Below are positions 37,794-45,732 of a DNA stretch of 64,000 bases, one piece after another. A program made the position numbers and the translations under genes. The stretch lies in contig NZ_SMLC01000003.1 of assembly GCF_004349245.1 (NCBI RefSeq), forward strand, positions 79,080 through 143,079. Reading direction: 5' to 3'. The stretch's first letter is position 1. Each line of letters opens with the position of its first letter. The notes under the pieces are model-generated. The model worked only from the letters and a program-made list of their open reading frames with translations. It ran no database searches and was not told where the DNA came from. The DNA is from Actinomadura sp. 6K520. GTDB taxonomy: Bacteria > Actinomycetota > Actinomycetes > Streptosporangiales > Streptosporangiaceae.

Positions 37794-38060
37794 TCAGCGC
37801 CTGACGCCCAGGGCGCTGCCTTGGGCACTTCGTGTCCTGCGGCGCTTGAGGGCGCGGCGTTCGTCTTCGCCCATGCCGCCCCAGACGCCCGAGTCCTGGC
37901 CGGACTCCAGGGCCCAGCGCAGGCAGGCGTCGGTCACGTCGCAGCGCCGGCACACCTGCTTGGCCTCTTCGATCTGCAGGATCGCGGGCCCGGTGTTGCC
38001 GATCGGGAAGAACAGCTCGGGGTCCACGTCACGGCAGGCTGCGCGGTGGCGCCAGTCCAT
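37794..38060 (-). CDS. whiB1: WhiB family iron-sulfur transcriptional regulator (WhiB1 type)
   Basis: An 88-residue WhiB protein. Four [4Fe-4S] cysteines: AACRD near residue 9, then CRRC and the C of VTDACLRWAL. The G-V-W-G-G turn follows (SGVWGGMGEDERRALKRRR) with the basic DNA-binding tail. WhiB1 binds the principal sigma factor and loses its cluster to nitric oxide. ATG at 38060 has AAGGAG at proper spacing; a GTG at 38069 is too close to it. Convergent to pdtaS, as in mycobacteria. A perfect CRP-type site lies 42 bp upstream. Confidence 0.93.
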   Translation of the reverse strand: MDWRHRAACRDVDPELFFPIGNTGPAILQIEEAKQVCRRCDVTDACLRWALESGQDSGVWGGMGEDERRALKRRRTRSAQGSALGVRR

Positions 38061-38082
38061 GCGGTCCACTCCTTCGTCAGGT

Positions 38083-38099
38083 TGTGGAGCAACTCCACA
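38083..38099. promoter_or_regulatory. Inverted repeat in the whiB1 leader
   Basis: TGTGGAG-CAA-CTCCACA, a perfect 7-bp-arm repeat between the CRP-type site and the whiB1 ribosome site. It could be an operator or a leader hairpin. Confidence 0.45.
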
Positions 38100-38101
38100 T
38101 T

Positions 38102-38117
38102 TGTGAACGGTTTCACA
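38102..38117. promoter_or_regulatory. CRP/cAMP-receptor binding site upstream of whiB1
   Basis: TGTGA-ACGGTT-TCACA matches the CRP consensus TGTGA-N6-TCACA at every conserved position. It lies 42 bp before the whiB1 ATG. CRP control of whiB1 is established in Mycobacterium tuberculosis. Confidence 0.75.
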
Positions 38118-38258
38118 TGTCGCGAACGCCCAGGTGGCGAGGGCCAGGTCCGGGGATGAATGTTCGGCGGCGCTGCGAGCGGGAGGCCGGCGACGTTGGG
38201 GCCCCTGTCTCGGATACGCACTTTGAGCGTGTCAGGGGGGCGCGGGCAGGCGCAAGAC

Positions 38259-38280
38259 CTTTGAGAAAGGATTCTCAAAG
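38259..38280. promoter_or_regulatory. Palindrome between the kinase and whiB1 genes
   Basis: CTTTGAGAA-AGGA-TTCTCAAAG, two perfect 9-bp arms in an AT-rich patch. It may be a regulator site for whiB1 or a terminator for the upstream reverse-strand gene. Confidence 0.4.
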
Positions 38281-38372
38281 TATGGGTGTCGCATGTGTCA
38301 CACCCGGAAGACGATCGTGTTACTTGGCTCTCATCTGGAAGGCCATGAGACCGCACATTCTCGCGGCCGGGT

Positions 38373-39314
38373 TCAGATGACGACGCGTAGTGCCTTGGGA
38401 ACGGACCGGAACGTCACGCTGTCCTGTTCGCCAAGGTAGTCGCCGTCCAGTTGGAAGGCCACCGGGTGCTCCGCGCGCAGCGTGACCTCCGAAGCGTCGT
38501 GCACGTTCACCACGTGCCTGCCCTGCAGGGGACGGGTACGGGCCGTGAGCATCTGCGCCACGGCCCCGAGCGTCGGGCCGATATCCAGGGAACGCATTCC
38601 GAACACGTCCAGCCCGCGCGAGAAGTTCGCCTTCGGACTCGGATTCACCGGGAGGCGATTCATGTACGTCCACGGCGACGTGTTCGAAATGAAGGCCAGG
38701 AACAGGCCCGGTTTCGGGGGGCGGCCCGGCTGCTCCAGGGTGAGTGTGGGGTGCCTCCGGTCGGTGCCGGTGAAGAAGTGCTGGATCGCCGTCCGCACAT
38801 AGAGGGACGTGTAGGCGGTGGCGCCCGCGGCCCGGCGGCGCTCCACCTCCCGGACGACCTCGGCGTCCAGCCCGATGCCCGCGCAGAACGTGAAGTAGCG
38901 TTCGGCGCCGCCCGGATGGCACGCGGTCGCGAGGCCGACCGTCCGGTGCCGGCCCGCGCGCAGCGCCTCCAGCACGGACTTCGTCGCGCCGACCGGGTCG
39001 GCGGGCAGGCCGAGCGTCTTGGCGAAGACGTTCGCGCTGCCGGACGGCAGTACCGCCAGCGCCGGCAGGCCGGGGGACGGCCCGTCCGTGAGGAGGCCGT
39101 TGACCGCCTCGTTCACGGTGCCGTCGCCGCCGAGCGCGATCACGACGTCGTAGCCGTGCACGGCGGCCTGGTGGGCCAGTTCGGTCGCGTGGCCGCGGTG
39201 GCCCGTCTCGGCGAGGACGAGGTCGAGGTCGCCGGAGAAGGCCCGCATCAGGATGTCGCGGGCCCGCCGGGAGGTGGAGGTCGCCTTGGGGTTGGCGATG
39301 AGCATGGCGCGCAC
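38373..39314 (-). CDS. Diacylglycerol/lipid kinase family protein
   Basis: A 313-residue lipid kinase. The catalytic GGDGTVNEAVNGL loop and LAVLPSGSANVFAKTLGLP are the DAGK/YegS signatures. The C-terminal half is the beta-sandwich domain ending FQLDGDYLGEQDSVTF. It would phosphorylate diacylglycerol or a related lipid at the membrane face with ATP. I chose the GTG at 39314 (VRAMLIANPK); ATG 39305 is equally open. It diverges from a membrane protein gene. Confidence 0.88.
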   Translation of the reverse strand: MRAMLIANPKATSTSRRARDILMRAFSGDLDLVLAETGHRGHATELAHQAAVHGYDVVIALGGDGTVNEAVNGLLTDGPSPGLPALAVLPSGSANVFAKTLGLPADPVGATKSVLEALRAGRHRTVGLATACHPGGAERYFTFCAGIGLDAEVVREVERRRAAGATAYTSLYVRTAIQHFFTGTDRRHPTLTLEQPGRPPKPGLFLAFISNTSPWTYMNRLPVNPSPKANFSRGLDVFGMRSLDIGPTLGAVAQMLTARTRPLQGRHVVNVHDASEVTLRAEHPVAFQLDGDYLGEQDSVTFRSVPKALRVVI

Positions 39315-39414
39315 GGCGTCAGGGTATCGATCGTTCCGCGTGCGTTCGCCCGGCGTTCGCCTCGTCCTCGGGTGGGCGCCGGTCCGCTCCCCGGCGGGAG
39401 TAGGGTTTCGGGTT

Positions 39415-39936
39415 GTGTTGAAGCGTCGTCCCATCACCGTGCAGGCCGCCGCCGCCCTGGAGGCCGCGGAGGGCCTCGCCGCCCTCGGAGTCGGCGTCTT
39501 CACCGGCGTGGAGACGGCCACCGGCGCCGCGGTCGACCCGGCCGGCGCGATCGGCGTGACCGTCCTCGCGCTCGCGGGCGGCCTCGGCATGCTCGCCTGC
39601 GCGCGGGGGCTGCTGCGCGCCGAGCAGTGGAGTCGCGCGCCCACGGTGCTGACGCAGTTCTTCGCCCTGCCGGTCGCGTGGTCGCTGTGGCAGAGCGGGC
39701 AGTCCGCGTTCGCCGTGCCGCTGGGCCTGGCCGCCATCCTCACGCTGATCACGGTCCTCAGCCCGCCCAGCACGGCGTGGCTCTTCGACGATCAGGACGA
39801 GGAAGAAGCCGAGGACGGGGGGCGGCCCGCCCGCGAACCCGAGGACTCCGCGGCGGGGGAGACGCCGTCCGGGGAACCGCGCTCGCTGGGGCGGCGCCTC
39901 ATGGACCGGCTGAAAGAGCAGCCCACGAAGAAATGA
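39415..39936 (+). CDS. Small integral membrane protein, unknown function
   Basis: A 173-residue protein with about four hydrophobic segments (GLAALGVGVFTGV, GAIGVTVLALAGGLGMLAC, VLTQFFALPVAWSLW, FAVPLGLAAILTLITVL) and a charged hydrophilic C-terminus (DDQDEEEAEDGGRP ... MDRLKEQPTKK). Similar conserved membrane proteins are widespread in actinobacteria. GTG start assumed. It is convergent to the sigma factor gene, with no visible link to it. Confidence 0.75.
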   Translation: MLKRRPITVQAAAALEAAEGLAALGVGVFTGVETATGAAVDPAGAIGVTVLALAGGLGMLACARGLLRAEQWSRAPTVLTQFFALPVAWSLWQSGQSAFAVPLGLAAILTLITVLSPPSTAWLFDDQDEEEAEDGGRPAREPEDSAAGETPSGEPRSLGRRLMDRLKEQPTKK

Positions 39937-39987
39937 TCCGGCGCCGAGGCCCGGGACGCCCCGGGGCGCTCGGCGCCGTGCACCGCG

Positions 39988-40839
39988 TCATTCGTCCGCG
40001 GTGAGGCCCTCCCGCAGCTGGGCGAGGGTGCGGGCGAGCAGCCGCGACACGTGCATCTGGGAGATGCCCAGCTCCGCGGCGATCTGCGACTGGGTCATGT
40101 TGCCGAAGAACCGCAGCAGCAGGATCTTCTTCTCGCGGGCGGGCAGCTTCTCCAGCAGCGGCTTGAGGGACTCGCGGTACTCGACGCCCTCCAGCGACTC
40201 GTCGACCATGCCGAGCGAGTCGGCCACCGCGGGGGCGTCCTCGTCGCCGGAGTCGGGGGCGTCCAGGGACACGGTGGAGTAGGCGTTCGCCGACTCCAGG
40301 CCCTCCAGCACCTCCTCCTCGCTCATCTGCAGGTGCGCCGCCAGCTCGCTGACGGTCGGCGCCCGGCCCTCGCGCTGGGCGAGGTCGCTGATCGCCTTGG
40401 TCAGCGACAGCTTGAGCTCCTGCAGCCGGCGCGGGACGCGCACGGCCCAGCCCTTGTCGCGGAAGTGCCGCTTGATCTCGCCGACGATGGTGGGGGTCGC
40501 GTAGGTGGAGAACTCGACGCCGCGTTCCAGGTCGAACCGGTCGATCGACTTGATCAGGCCGATCGTGGCGACCTGGATCAGGTCGTCCAGCCACTCGCCG
40601 CGGTTGCGGAAGCGGCGGGCGAGGTACTCCACCAGCGGCAGGTGCAGCTCCACGAGCTGGTCGCGGATGCGCTGGCGCTCCGGGTCGCCCTCGGGAAGCT
40701 GGGAGAGCCGCTCGAACAGGGCACGCGCCCGCGCCCGGTCGGGGACCGCGCTCTCGGTGCGCTCGACGCTCACTTCCGGGCCCACCGGCTCCGTCGGCTG
40801 CCCCGCGGCCGTCTGCTCCGTGGTCGTCTTCTCCGTCAC
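39988..40839 (-). CDS. sigF: Stress sigma factor of the SigF/SigB group
   Basis: A 283-residue group 3 sigma factor. Region 2 reads LPLVEYLARRFRNRGEWLDDLIQVATIGLIKSIDRFD, region 3 contains VPRRLQELKLSLTKAISDLAQREGRAPTVSELA, and region 4 ends REKKILLLRFFGNMTQSQIAAELGISQMHVSRLLARTL. The start overlaps the stop of the preceding anti-sigma kinase-like gene, the classic rsbW-sigB/F layout. It likely directs stress or development genes when freed from RsbW. The symbol is given by class; streptomycetes carry several such paralogues. Confidence 0.88.
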   Translation of the reverse strand: MTEKTTTEQTAAGQPTEPVGPEVSVERTESAVPDRARARALFERLSQLPEGDPERQRIRDQLVELHLPLVEYLARRFRNRGEWLDDLIQVATIGLIKSIDRFDLERGVEFSTYATPTIVGEIKRHFRDKGWAVRVPRRLQELKLSLTKAISDLAQREGRAPTVSELAAHLQMSEEEVLEGLESANAYSTVSLDAPDSGDEDAPAVADSLGMVDESLEGVEYRESLKPLLEKLPAREKKILLLRFFGNMTQSQIAAELGISQMHVSRLLARTLAQLREGLTADE

Positions 40840-41264
40840 GGCGCCCCCGCCGTACCGCGCCGCTTCTGCAGCGTCACGGTGACCCGGTCATCGGCGCCCA
40901 CCCGGGCGTCGACCTCACCCGCCAGTGACGAAAGGACCGTCCATGCGAAGGTGTCGCGGCTGGGTTCCTCCCCGTCCACGGTGAGCACGGACACGGAGAT
41001 GCGCATGGCCTCCCCGGTCAGTTCGAACTCGCAGACGAGGTCGGTACCGGGCACCGCCTGTGCGAGCAGCATCGCGCACGCCTCGTCGACGGCGATGCGC
41101 AGGTCTTCTATCTCGTCCAGCGTGAAGTCCAGCCGGGCCGCGAGGCCCGCGGTGGCCGTCCGCAGCACGGACAGGTAGGCGCTCGCGGCGGGCAGCCGCA
41201 CCGTCACCACGTCGCGGACGGACAACTTCGTACTGGTCGGCATTGCAGCGGTTTCCTCGGTCAC
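40836..41264 (-). CDS. rsbW: RsbW-type anti-sigma factor (HATPase)
   Basis: A 142-residue GHKL-fold protein. DFTLDEIEDLRIAVDEACAMLL is the N-box of the serine-kinase anti-sigma factors; a G-box is only weakly visible. It should bind and silence the adjacent SigF-like factor and be countered by an anti-anti-sigma factor, which is not in this window. GTG at 41264 has GAGGGAG at ideal spacing; an internal ATG at 41243 is less likely. Its stop overlaps the sigF start. Confidence 0.85.
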   Translation of the reverse strand: MTEETAAMPTSTKLSVRDVVTVRLPAASAYLSVLRTATAGLAARLDFTLDEIEDLRIAVDEACAMLLAQAVPGTDLVCEFELTGEAMRISVSVLTVDGEEPSRDTFAWTVLSSLAGEVDARVGADDRVTVTLQKRRGTAGAP

Positions 41265-41442
41265 GTCACTCCCTCGCAGGATGGTCCCGCTGGTACCGAA
41301 ACTACCGCCTGCCGAGCCCACTCGGAGACTTCGCCGCGCGTGGCTTTCTCACCAATGTCCGCGCCGACGTCAACGAACGCGTCCCAAACCTCGGCGCGAC
41401 GAGGCGTGCATCACGGGCGAACGGGGCGGATAACCTGCTCGG

Positions 41443-41913
41443 GTGATCCGATCCGCGACCCCGGACGACGTTCCGGACATCATGCGCCTGATCCGCGCCC
41501 TGGCCGAATACGAGCGCGCCCTTCACGAGGTGAAGGCCACGGAGGAGCAGCTGCGCGACAACCTCTTCCGTGACGATCCCAGGGTCTTCGCCCACGTCGC
41601 CGAGCACGAGGGCAGGATCGTCGGGTTCTCGCTGTGGTTCCTCACGTTCTCCACCTGGAACGGCACGCACGGCATCTACCTGGAGGACCTGTTCGTCGAG
41701 CCGGACGCCCGCGGCCACGGGTACGGCAAGGCGCTCCTCATCGAACTCGCGCGGATCGCAGACGAACGCGGCTACGGCCGTGTGGAGTGGGCGGTCCTCA
41801 ACTGGAATCGGCCGGCGATCGACTTCTACGAGGCGCTCGGCGCCCGTCCCCAGGACGAGTGGACGGTGTACCGCCTCACCGGCGACACCCTCACCAAAGC
41901 CGCCCGCTTGTGA
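41443..41913 (+). CDS. GNAT family N-acetyltransferase, diamine/thialysine acetyltransferase-like
   Basis: A 156-residue GNAT protein. VEPDARGHGYGKALLIEL is the acetyl-CoA loop, and LEDLFVEP before it together with NWNRPAIDFYEALGA after it resemble spermidine/spermine- and thialysine-type acetyltransferases. The probable acceptor is a primary amine of a small molecule. GTG start. It is separated from sodN by an 18-bp-stem terminator. Confidence 0.85.
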   Translation: MIRSATPDDVPDIMRLIRALAEYERALHEVKATEEQLRDNLFRDDPRVFAHVAEHEGRIVGFSLWFLTFSTWNGTHGIYLEDLFVEPDARGHGYGKALLIELARIADERGYGRVEWAVLNWNRPAIDFYEALGARPQDEWTVYRLTGDTLTKAARL

Positions 41914-41928
41914 AGGCCGCCCGGACGT

Positions 41929-41965
41929 AGCGGAGGCCCGGCCGGTGACCGGCCGGGCCTCCGCT
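41929..41965. terminator. Strong bidirectional terminator
   Basis: An 18-bp perfect stem AGCGGAGGCCCGGCCGGT with its complement, separated by one base, between the convergent GNAT and sodN genes. Confidence 0.8.
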
Positions 41966-41975
41966 CCCGGGTCCG

Positions 41976-42380
41976 TCAGCCCTGCTTGGTCTCCCAGAAG
42001 ATCTTGTCGATCTCCGCGATCTTCGCGAGCAGGTCGTCGGCGACCTTGGTGTCCATGGTGGCCTTGGTGCCGCCGCCACCCCCGGCGAGCTTGGTCGCCT
42101 CGTTGAACAGCTGGTGGAGCTGCGGGTACTTCTCGAAGTGCGGCGGCTTGAAGTAGTCGGTCCACAGCACCCACAGGTGGTGCTTGACCAGCTCCGAGCG
42201 CTGCTCCTTGATCAGGATCGCCCGTGCGCGGAACTCGGGGTCCTCGTTGGCCGCGTACTTCTCAGTGATCGCCTTGACCGACTCGGCCTCGATCCGGGCC
42301 TGCGCCGGGTCGTAGACGCCACACGGCAGGTCGCAGTGCGCGGAGACCTTCGTCTTCGGGCGCAGAAGCTTGAGCAACAC
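41976..42380 (-). CDS. sodN: Nickel superoxide dismutase
   Basis: A 134-residue Ni-SOD. The mature enzyme begins with the nickel hook HCDLPCGVYDP, whose His1, Cys2 and Cys6 bind nickel after a leader is cut off. I chose the GTG at 42380: it follows AGGGAAGGGA and gives a 14-residue leader (LLKLLRPKTKVSA after Met), like that of streptomycete SodN; the ATG 30 bp further up would make a 24-residue leader. The remainder (VKHHLWVLWTDYFKPPHFEKYP) is nearly invariant in the family. The cleaving protease gene sodX is divergent and adjacent. Confidence 0.95.
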   Translation of the reverse strand: MLLKLLRPKTKVSAHCDLPCGVYDPAQARIEAESVKAITEKYAANEDPEFRARAILIKEQRSELVKHHLWVLWTDYFKPPHFEKYPQLHQLFNEATKLAGGGGGTKATMDTKVADDLLAKIAEIDKIFWETKQG

Positions 42381-42566
42381 CTGCTCATCCCTTCCCTCGT
42401 TGCGGATCATGCTCAGGTCACCGACATTACCCTTGTGCCACCGGCCGCGTCCGGCCAGGGCGCTCGGTATTTCGGCCTAAGACCCGGACCGCGGCGCGGT
42501 CCGGAACCCTTCCAGCGGTGTTGATGCCCCTGACCGACGATCTATGCGGGCGGAACGAGGAGGATC

Positions 42567-43025
42567 ATGCGGATGCGCCCGGTGGTGCGCGGGCTCACCG
42601 GTGCGGTGCTCCCGCTCACGGCGGTGCTCGCGCTCGCGGGACTGCGGCGGCTGCGGGCCGTCGAGGTGACCGGGGACTCGATGCTGCCGGGGCTGCGGCC
42701 GGGCGACTGGCTGCTGGTGCGCGCCGGGGCGCGTCCCGTGCCCGGCGACGTCGTCGTCGCACGGCACCCGGAACGGCCGGAGCTCCTCATCGTCAAGCGC
42801 GCCGTCCGCGAGGACGGCGGCGGGTGGTGGCTGGAGAGCGACAACCAGGCGGCCGCGGGCCGGCGGGACAGCTGGGACTTCGGCGCCGTGCCCGGCCCGC
42901 TCGTCGTGGGCCGGGTCGTCGCCCGCTACTGGCCCCCGTCGCGCGCCGGGACGGTCACGCGTGGCGCGCTCGGACCGCAGGCGGCGGTCACGCCGCCCCG
43001 TCCGGCGCAGCGCTCGGAGCAGTAG
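42567..43025 (+). CDS. sodX: Nickel-type superoxide dismutase maturation protease
   Basis: A 152-residue S26-type signal peptidase. The Ser/Lys dyad is S38 in VTGDSMLPG and K77 in LIVKRAVR. An N-terminal membrane segment (GAVLPLTAVLALAGL) anchors it. It removes the short SodN leader to expose the nickel hook. AGGAGG precedes the ATG. It diverges from sodN by 186 bp, and its last 100 bp overlap the reverse-strand CGNR gene. Confidence 0.92.
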   Translation: MRMRPVVRGLTGAVLPLTAVLALAGLRRLRAVEVTGDSMLPGLRPGDWLLVRAGARPVPGDVVVARHPERPELLIVKRAVREDGGGWWLESDNQAAAGRRDSWDFGAVPGPLVVGRVVARYWPPSRAGTVTRGALGPQAAVTPPRPAQRSEQ

Positions 43026-43489
43026 CGGCGCGAGCGGTTCGCGGTGGTGTCGAGGAACACCCGGCCGCAGCCCTCCGCCTTGCAGAGCCCGAACCGGCCG
43101 ACGCCCTCGGCGGCGATCTCCGCGGCGAGGCCCATGGCGGTGCGCGCGGCATAACGGTCCGGTATCGAGCCGGACTCGTTGAAGTGCAGATGCCACCCCT
43201 GGCCGTCGTGGCGCGCGAGCTGCGGATGGACCGGGTGGTGGATGAGCAGCGTGTTGATGCGCTCGACGGCCTCGTCCTCGTTCCCGCGGGCGGCCGCGAC
43301 GATGATCGCGCGGAGCTGGTCGCGCAGCGCGCGCATGGCGTCGAGCTCGCGGTGCGCGATCCGCCCCCCGAGATGCGGCCGGTGCGACAGCAGGGTCCGC
43401 AGCCCTTCGAGGTCGCGCAGGTCGTCCTCCTGGTCGCGCCGCGTGTTCACGAGGTCGACCGCCAGGTCTGCGTAAGACGCGAGGTTCAT
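42926..43489 (-). CDS. CGNR zinc-finger regulator (ABATE domain)
   Basis: A 187-residue protein. The N-terminal 130 residues are the ABATE-type stress domain (LASYADLAVDLVNTRRDQEDDLRDLEGL). The zinc finger reads LCKAEGCGRVFLDTTANRSRRYCSERC, with four cysteines. It is expected to bind DNA; targets are unknown. AGGAGG precedes the ATG. Its C-terminal 100 bp lie antisense to the end of sodX, a clear example of convergent overlap between two conserved genes. Confidence 0.85.
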   Translation of the reverse strand: MNLASYADLAVDLVNTRRDQEDDLRDLEGLRTLLSHRPHLGGRIAHRELDAMRALRDQLRAIIVAAARGNEDEAVERINTLLIHHPVHPQLARHDGQGWHLHFNESGSIPDRYAARTAMGLAAEIAAEGVGRFGLCKAEGCGRVFLDTTANRSRRYCSERCAGRGGVTAACGPSAPRVTVPARDGGQ

Positions 43490-43680
43490 AGGACCTCCTG
43501 ACCGACTCGACCAGATTGGCCAAGAGTTATTCCCACGTGGCGGCGAACATACCTGCTCATGGCGAAAAAGTGCCCGTGGGCGGCGGCCGGCGTCGAACCG
43601 GCCGAAAGTACGACGCTCGCCGGCGCGAACCGTGCTTTCGGCCGGTGCTCCGGGGCGGCGCCATTACCGACGATGCCGTC

Positions 43681-44583
43681 ATGTCACATGAAGATCCGGT
43701 CCCTGTGCTGCAGGCCGAGGGACTGACGAAGAGATACGGCCGCCGGGAGGCGCTGAGCGGAGTCGAGCTGCGCGTTCCGGCGGGTCGCGTCGTGGGGCTG
43801 GTAGGTCCGAACGGGGCCGGCAAGTCGACCCTGCTGAATCTGGCCTGCGGGCTGCTGGAGCCGACGACGGGCTCGCTGCGCGTGCTGGGCTCCAGGCCGG
43901 CGGCGAGCGCCGCGCACCTGGCCAGGGTCGGGTTCGTGGCGCAGAACACTCCGGTGTACCCGTCGTTCAGCGTGGCCGACCATCTGCGCCTGGGGGCGCG
44001 CCTGAACCCGTCATGGGACCGGGGGCTGGCCGAGCGGCGCATCGCGCAGGTCGGGCTGAACCCGGGCCAGAAGGCCGGACGGCTGTCGGGCGGGCAGCGC
44101 GCGCAGCTGGCGCTGACGATCGCCGCCGCCAAGCGCCCCGAACTGCTGATCTTCGACGAGCCGGCCGCCGCGCTGGACCCGCTGGCGCGGCAGGGGTTCC
44201 TGGCGAACCTGATGGAGTTCGTCGCGGAGCTCGGCGCCAGTGCCGTGTTGTCGTCGCACCTGCTCGGGGACATCGAGCAGGTCTGCGACCACCTCATCGT
44301 GCTGTGCGACTCGCGGGTCCAGGTCGCCGGCGACGTCCGCGACCTGCTGGCCTGCCATCACCGGCTGGTCGCGCCGGACGGCGATCCCGGTCGGCCGCCC
44401 GCGGGCGTCGAGGTCGTCCGGGCGGAGCACGGCGGCGCGCTGGTGCGCACCGGCCGCCCGCCGGCGGAGCTCCCGTTCCGAACCCGGCCGGTCACGCTCG
44501 AAGAGCTGGTGCTGGCGTACATGGCCCGGGCGAACACGCCCGGCGCACGGTCCGGTGCCGTGGCCGGGGAGGGAGCGCGATGA
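43681..44583 (+). CDS. ABC transporter ATP-binding protein
   Basis: A 300-residue ATPase. Walker A is GPNGAGKST, the signature is LSGGQRAQLAL, and Walker B is LLIFDEPAAALDPL, with the switch His in SSHLL. It has the CcmA/NatA/DrrA-type C-terminal extension of export systems. It forms an operon with the permease (ATGA overlap) and a two-component pair, the typical layout of an antibiotic- or cell-envelope-stress-sensing exporter. The substrate is unknown. I see no strong ribosome site for the ATG at 43681. Confidence 0.9.
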   Translation: MSHEDPVPVLQAEGLTKRYGRREALSGVELRVPAGRVVGLVGPNGAGKSTLLNLACGLLEPTTGSLRVLGSRPAASAAHLARVGFVAQNTPVYPSFSVADHLRLGARLNPSWDRGLAERRIAQVGLNPGQKAGRLSGGQRAQLALTIAAAKRPELLIFDEPAAALDPLARQGFLANLMEFVAELGASAVLSSHLLGDIEQVCDHLIVLCDSRVQVAGDVRDLLACHHRLVAPDGDPGRPPAGVEVVRAEHGGALVRTGRPPAELPFRTRPVTLEELVLAYMARANTPGARSGAVAGEGAR

Positions 44584-45599
44584 TCTGGTTGAACTGGCGG
44601 CAGTTCCGCCTCCAGGCGCTCGCGGGCGCCGCCGGGCTCGTGCTCATCGCCGGCTACCTGCTGTACCTCGGGATGGACATCCGGGACGCCCACGGCGCCT
44701 ACCGGTCCCGCTGCGCGGACGCCGCCGCCTGCGCCCAGGCGGAGATCCAGTTCCAGAGCACCTACCGGAACACGCTGCTGTTCCTGGCCGCCGGACTCGG
44801 GCTGATCCCCGTGGTCATCGGCGCGTTCTGGGGTGCGCCGCTGATCGCGCGGGAACTGGAGCTCGGCACCCACCGGCTGGTGTGGAACCAGAGCGTGACC
44901 CGCCGCCGCTGGCTGATCGGCAGGATGGCGTTCACCGGCCTCGCCGCCATGATCATGGCGGGCGCGGCGGGCCTGCTGCTCACCTGGGCGGCGGCCCCGT
45001 ACGATCAGGTCGCCGCCGACCGGTTCGGGACGGTGGAGTTCGGGGCACGGAACATCGCCCCGATCGGCTACGCCTTCCTCGCCGTCGCCCTCGGCACCAC
45101 CGTCGGCCTGTTCGTGCGCCGGACGCTGCCGGCGATGGCCATCACGGGCGCCGTCTTCCTGGTCGTCCAGTTCACGGTGCCGAACCTGGTCCGGCCGCAC
45201 CTCATGCCGCCGGAGAAGACGTCCCTGCCGATGACCGCGCAGGCCATCAACCGGGCCAGGAGCCTCGGCAGTATCACCGGGGCCCCCGTCGTCGGCGGCC
45301 TGCAGGTGCCCGGGGCCCCCGACGCGTGGATCAGCGAGACCAGCCCGCTGCGCACCCGGGACGGGCGGACGCTCAGCGAGAGGGCGTTCGCGCAGTGTCT
45401 GGACGCTCCGCCGAAGACCGGTGCGGGGGGCACGTTCGGTGACGCCGCGGTGTGCCTGGCCGCGCTCGATCTGCACGTTGACATCGAGTACCAGCCCGGC
45501 GGCCGCTACTGGTCGTTCCAGCTTGCCGAGACGGGGCTCTACCTGCTGACCGGCGCGTTCCTCACCGTCATCGCCCTGCGGCGCATCAGGCGTGCCTGA
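44580..45599 (+). CDS. ABC-2 type transporter permease
   Basis: A 339-residue membrane protein with about six hydrophobic helices. MIWLNWRQFRLQALAGAAGLVLIAGYLLYLG is the first, and the segment PLIARELELGTHRLVWNQSVTRRRW lies in the usual cytoplasmic loop of ABC-2 permeases. A long extracytoplasmic loop sits near 210-290. The gene overlaps the ATPase gene at its start and is followed by a histidine kinase. It should export a small molecule or peptide with the upstream ATPase. Confidence 0.87.
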   Translation: MIWLNWRQFRLQALAGAAGLVLIAGYLLYLGMDIRDAHGAYRSRCADAAACAQAEIQFQSTYRNTLLFLAAGLGLIPVVIGAFWGAPLIARELELGTHRLVWNQSVTRRRWLIGRMAFTGLAAMIMAGAAGLLLTWAAAPYDQVAADRFGTVEFGARNIAPIGYAFLAVALGTTVGLFVRRTLPAMAITGAVFLVVQFTVPNLVRPHLMPPEKTSLPMTAQAINRARSLGSITGAPVVGGLQVPGAPDAWISETSPLRTRDGRTLSERAFAQCLDAPPKTGAGGTFGDAAVCLAALDLHVDIEYQPGGRYWSFQLAETGLYLLTGAFLTVIALRRIRRA

Positions 45600-45732
45600 C
45601 GCTGCCACGCCCGCCCACCGTGGCCGGCGGCACCGGGCGGCCACCGTGGTGGCGGCGGGACGAGTCCGGGACGCGCCAGGCGAGGATCCGTCCGCGTGCG
45701 ACGCCGGACGGAGCATCGATAGCCTGGCCGGC

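Larger units (their letters stand above)
38061..38372. other. whiB1 upstream region
   Basis: A 312-bp gap rich in palindromes and lower in GC than its surroundings: an inverted repeat at 38083-38099, a CRP-type site at 38102-38117, a degenerate second CRP-like site near 38287-38303 and a 9-bp-arm palindrome at 38259-38280. No gene is seen. Confidence 0.55.

Noticed and set aside
38287..38303. Second CRP-like site, GTGTCGCATGTGTCACAC
   Set aside because: Only one half matches the consensus; kept as a remark, not as a feature.
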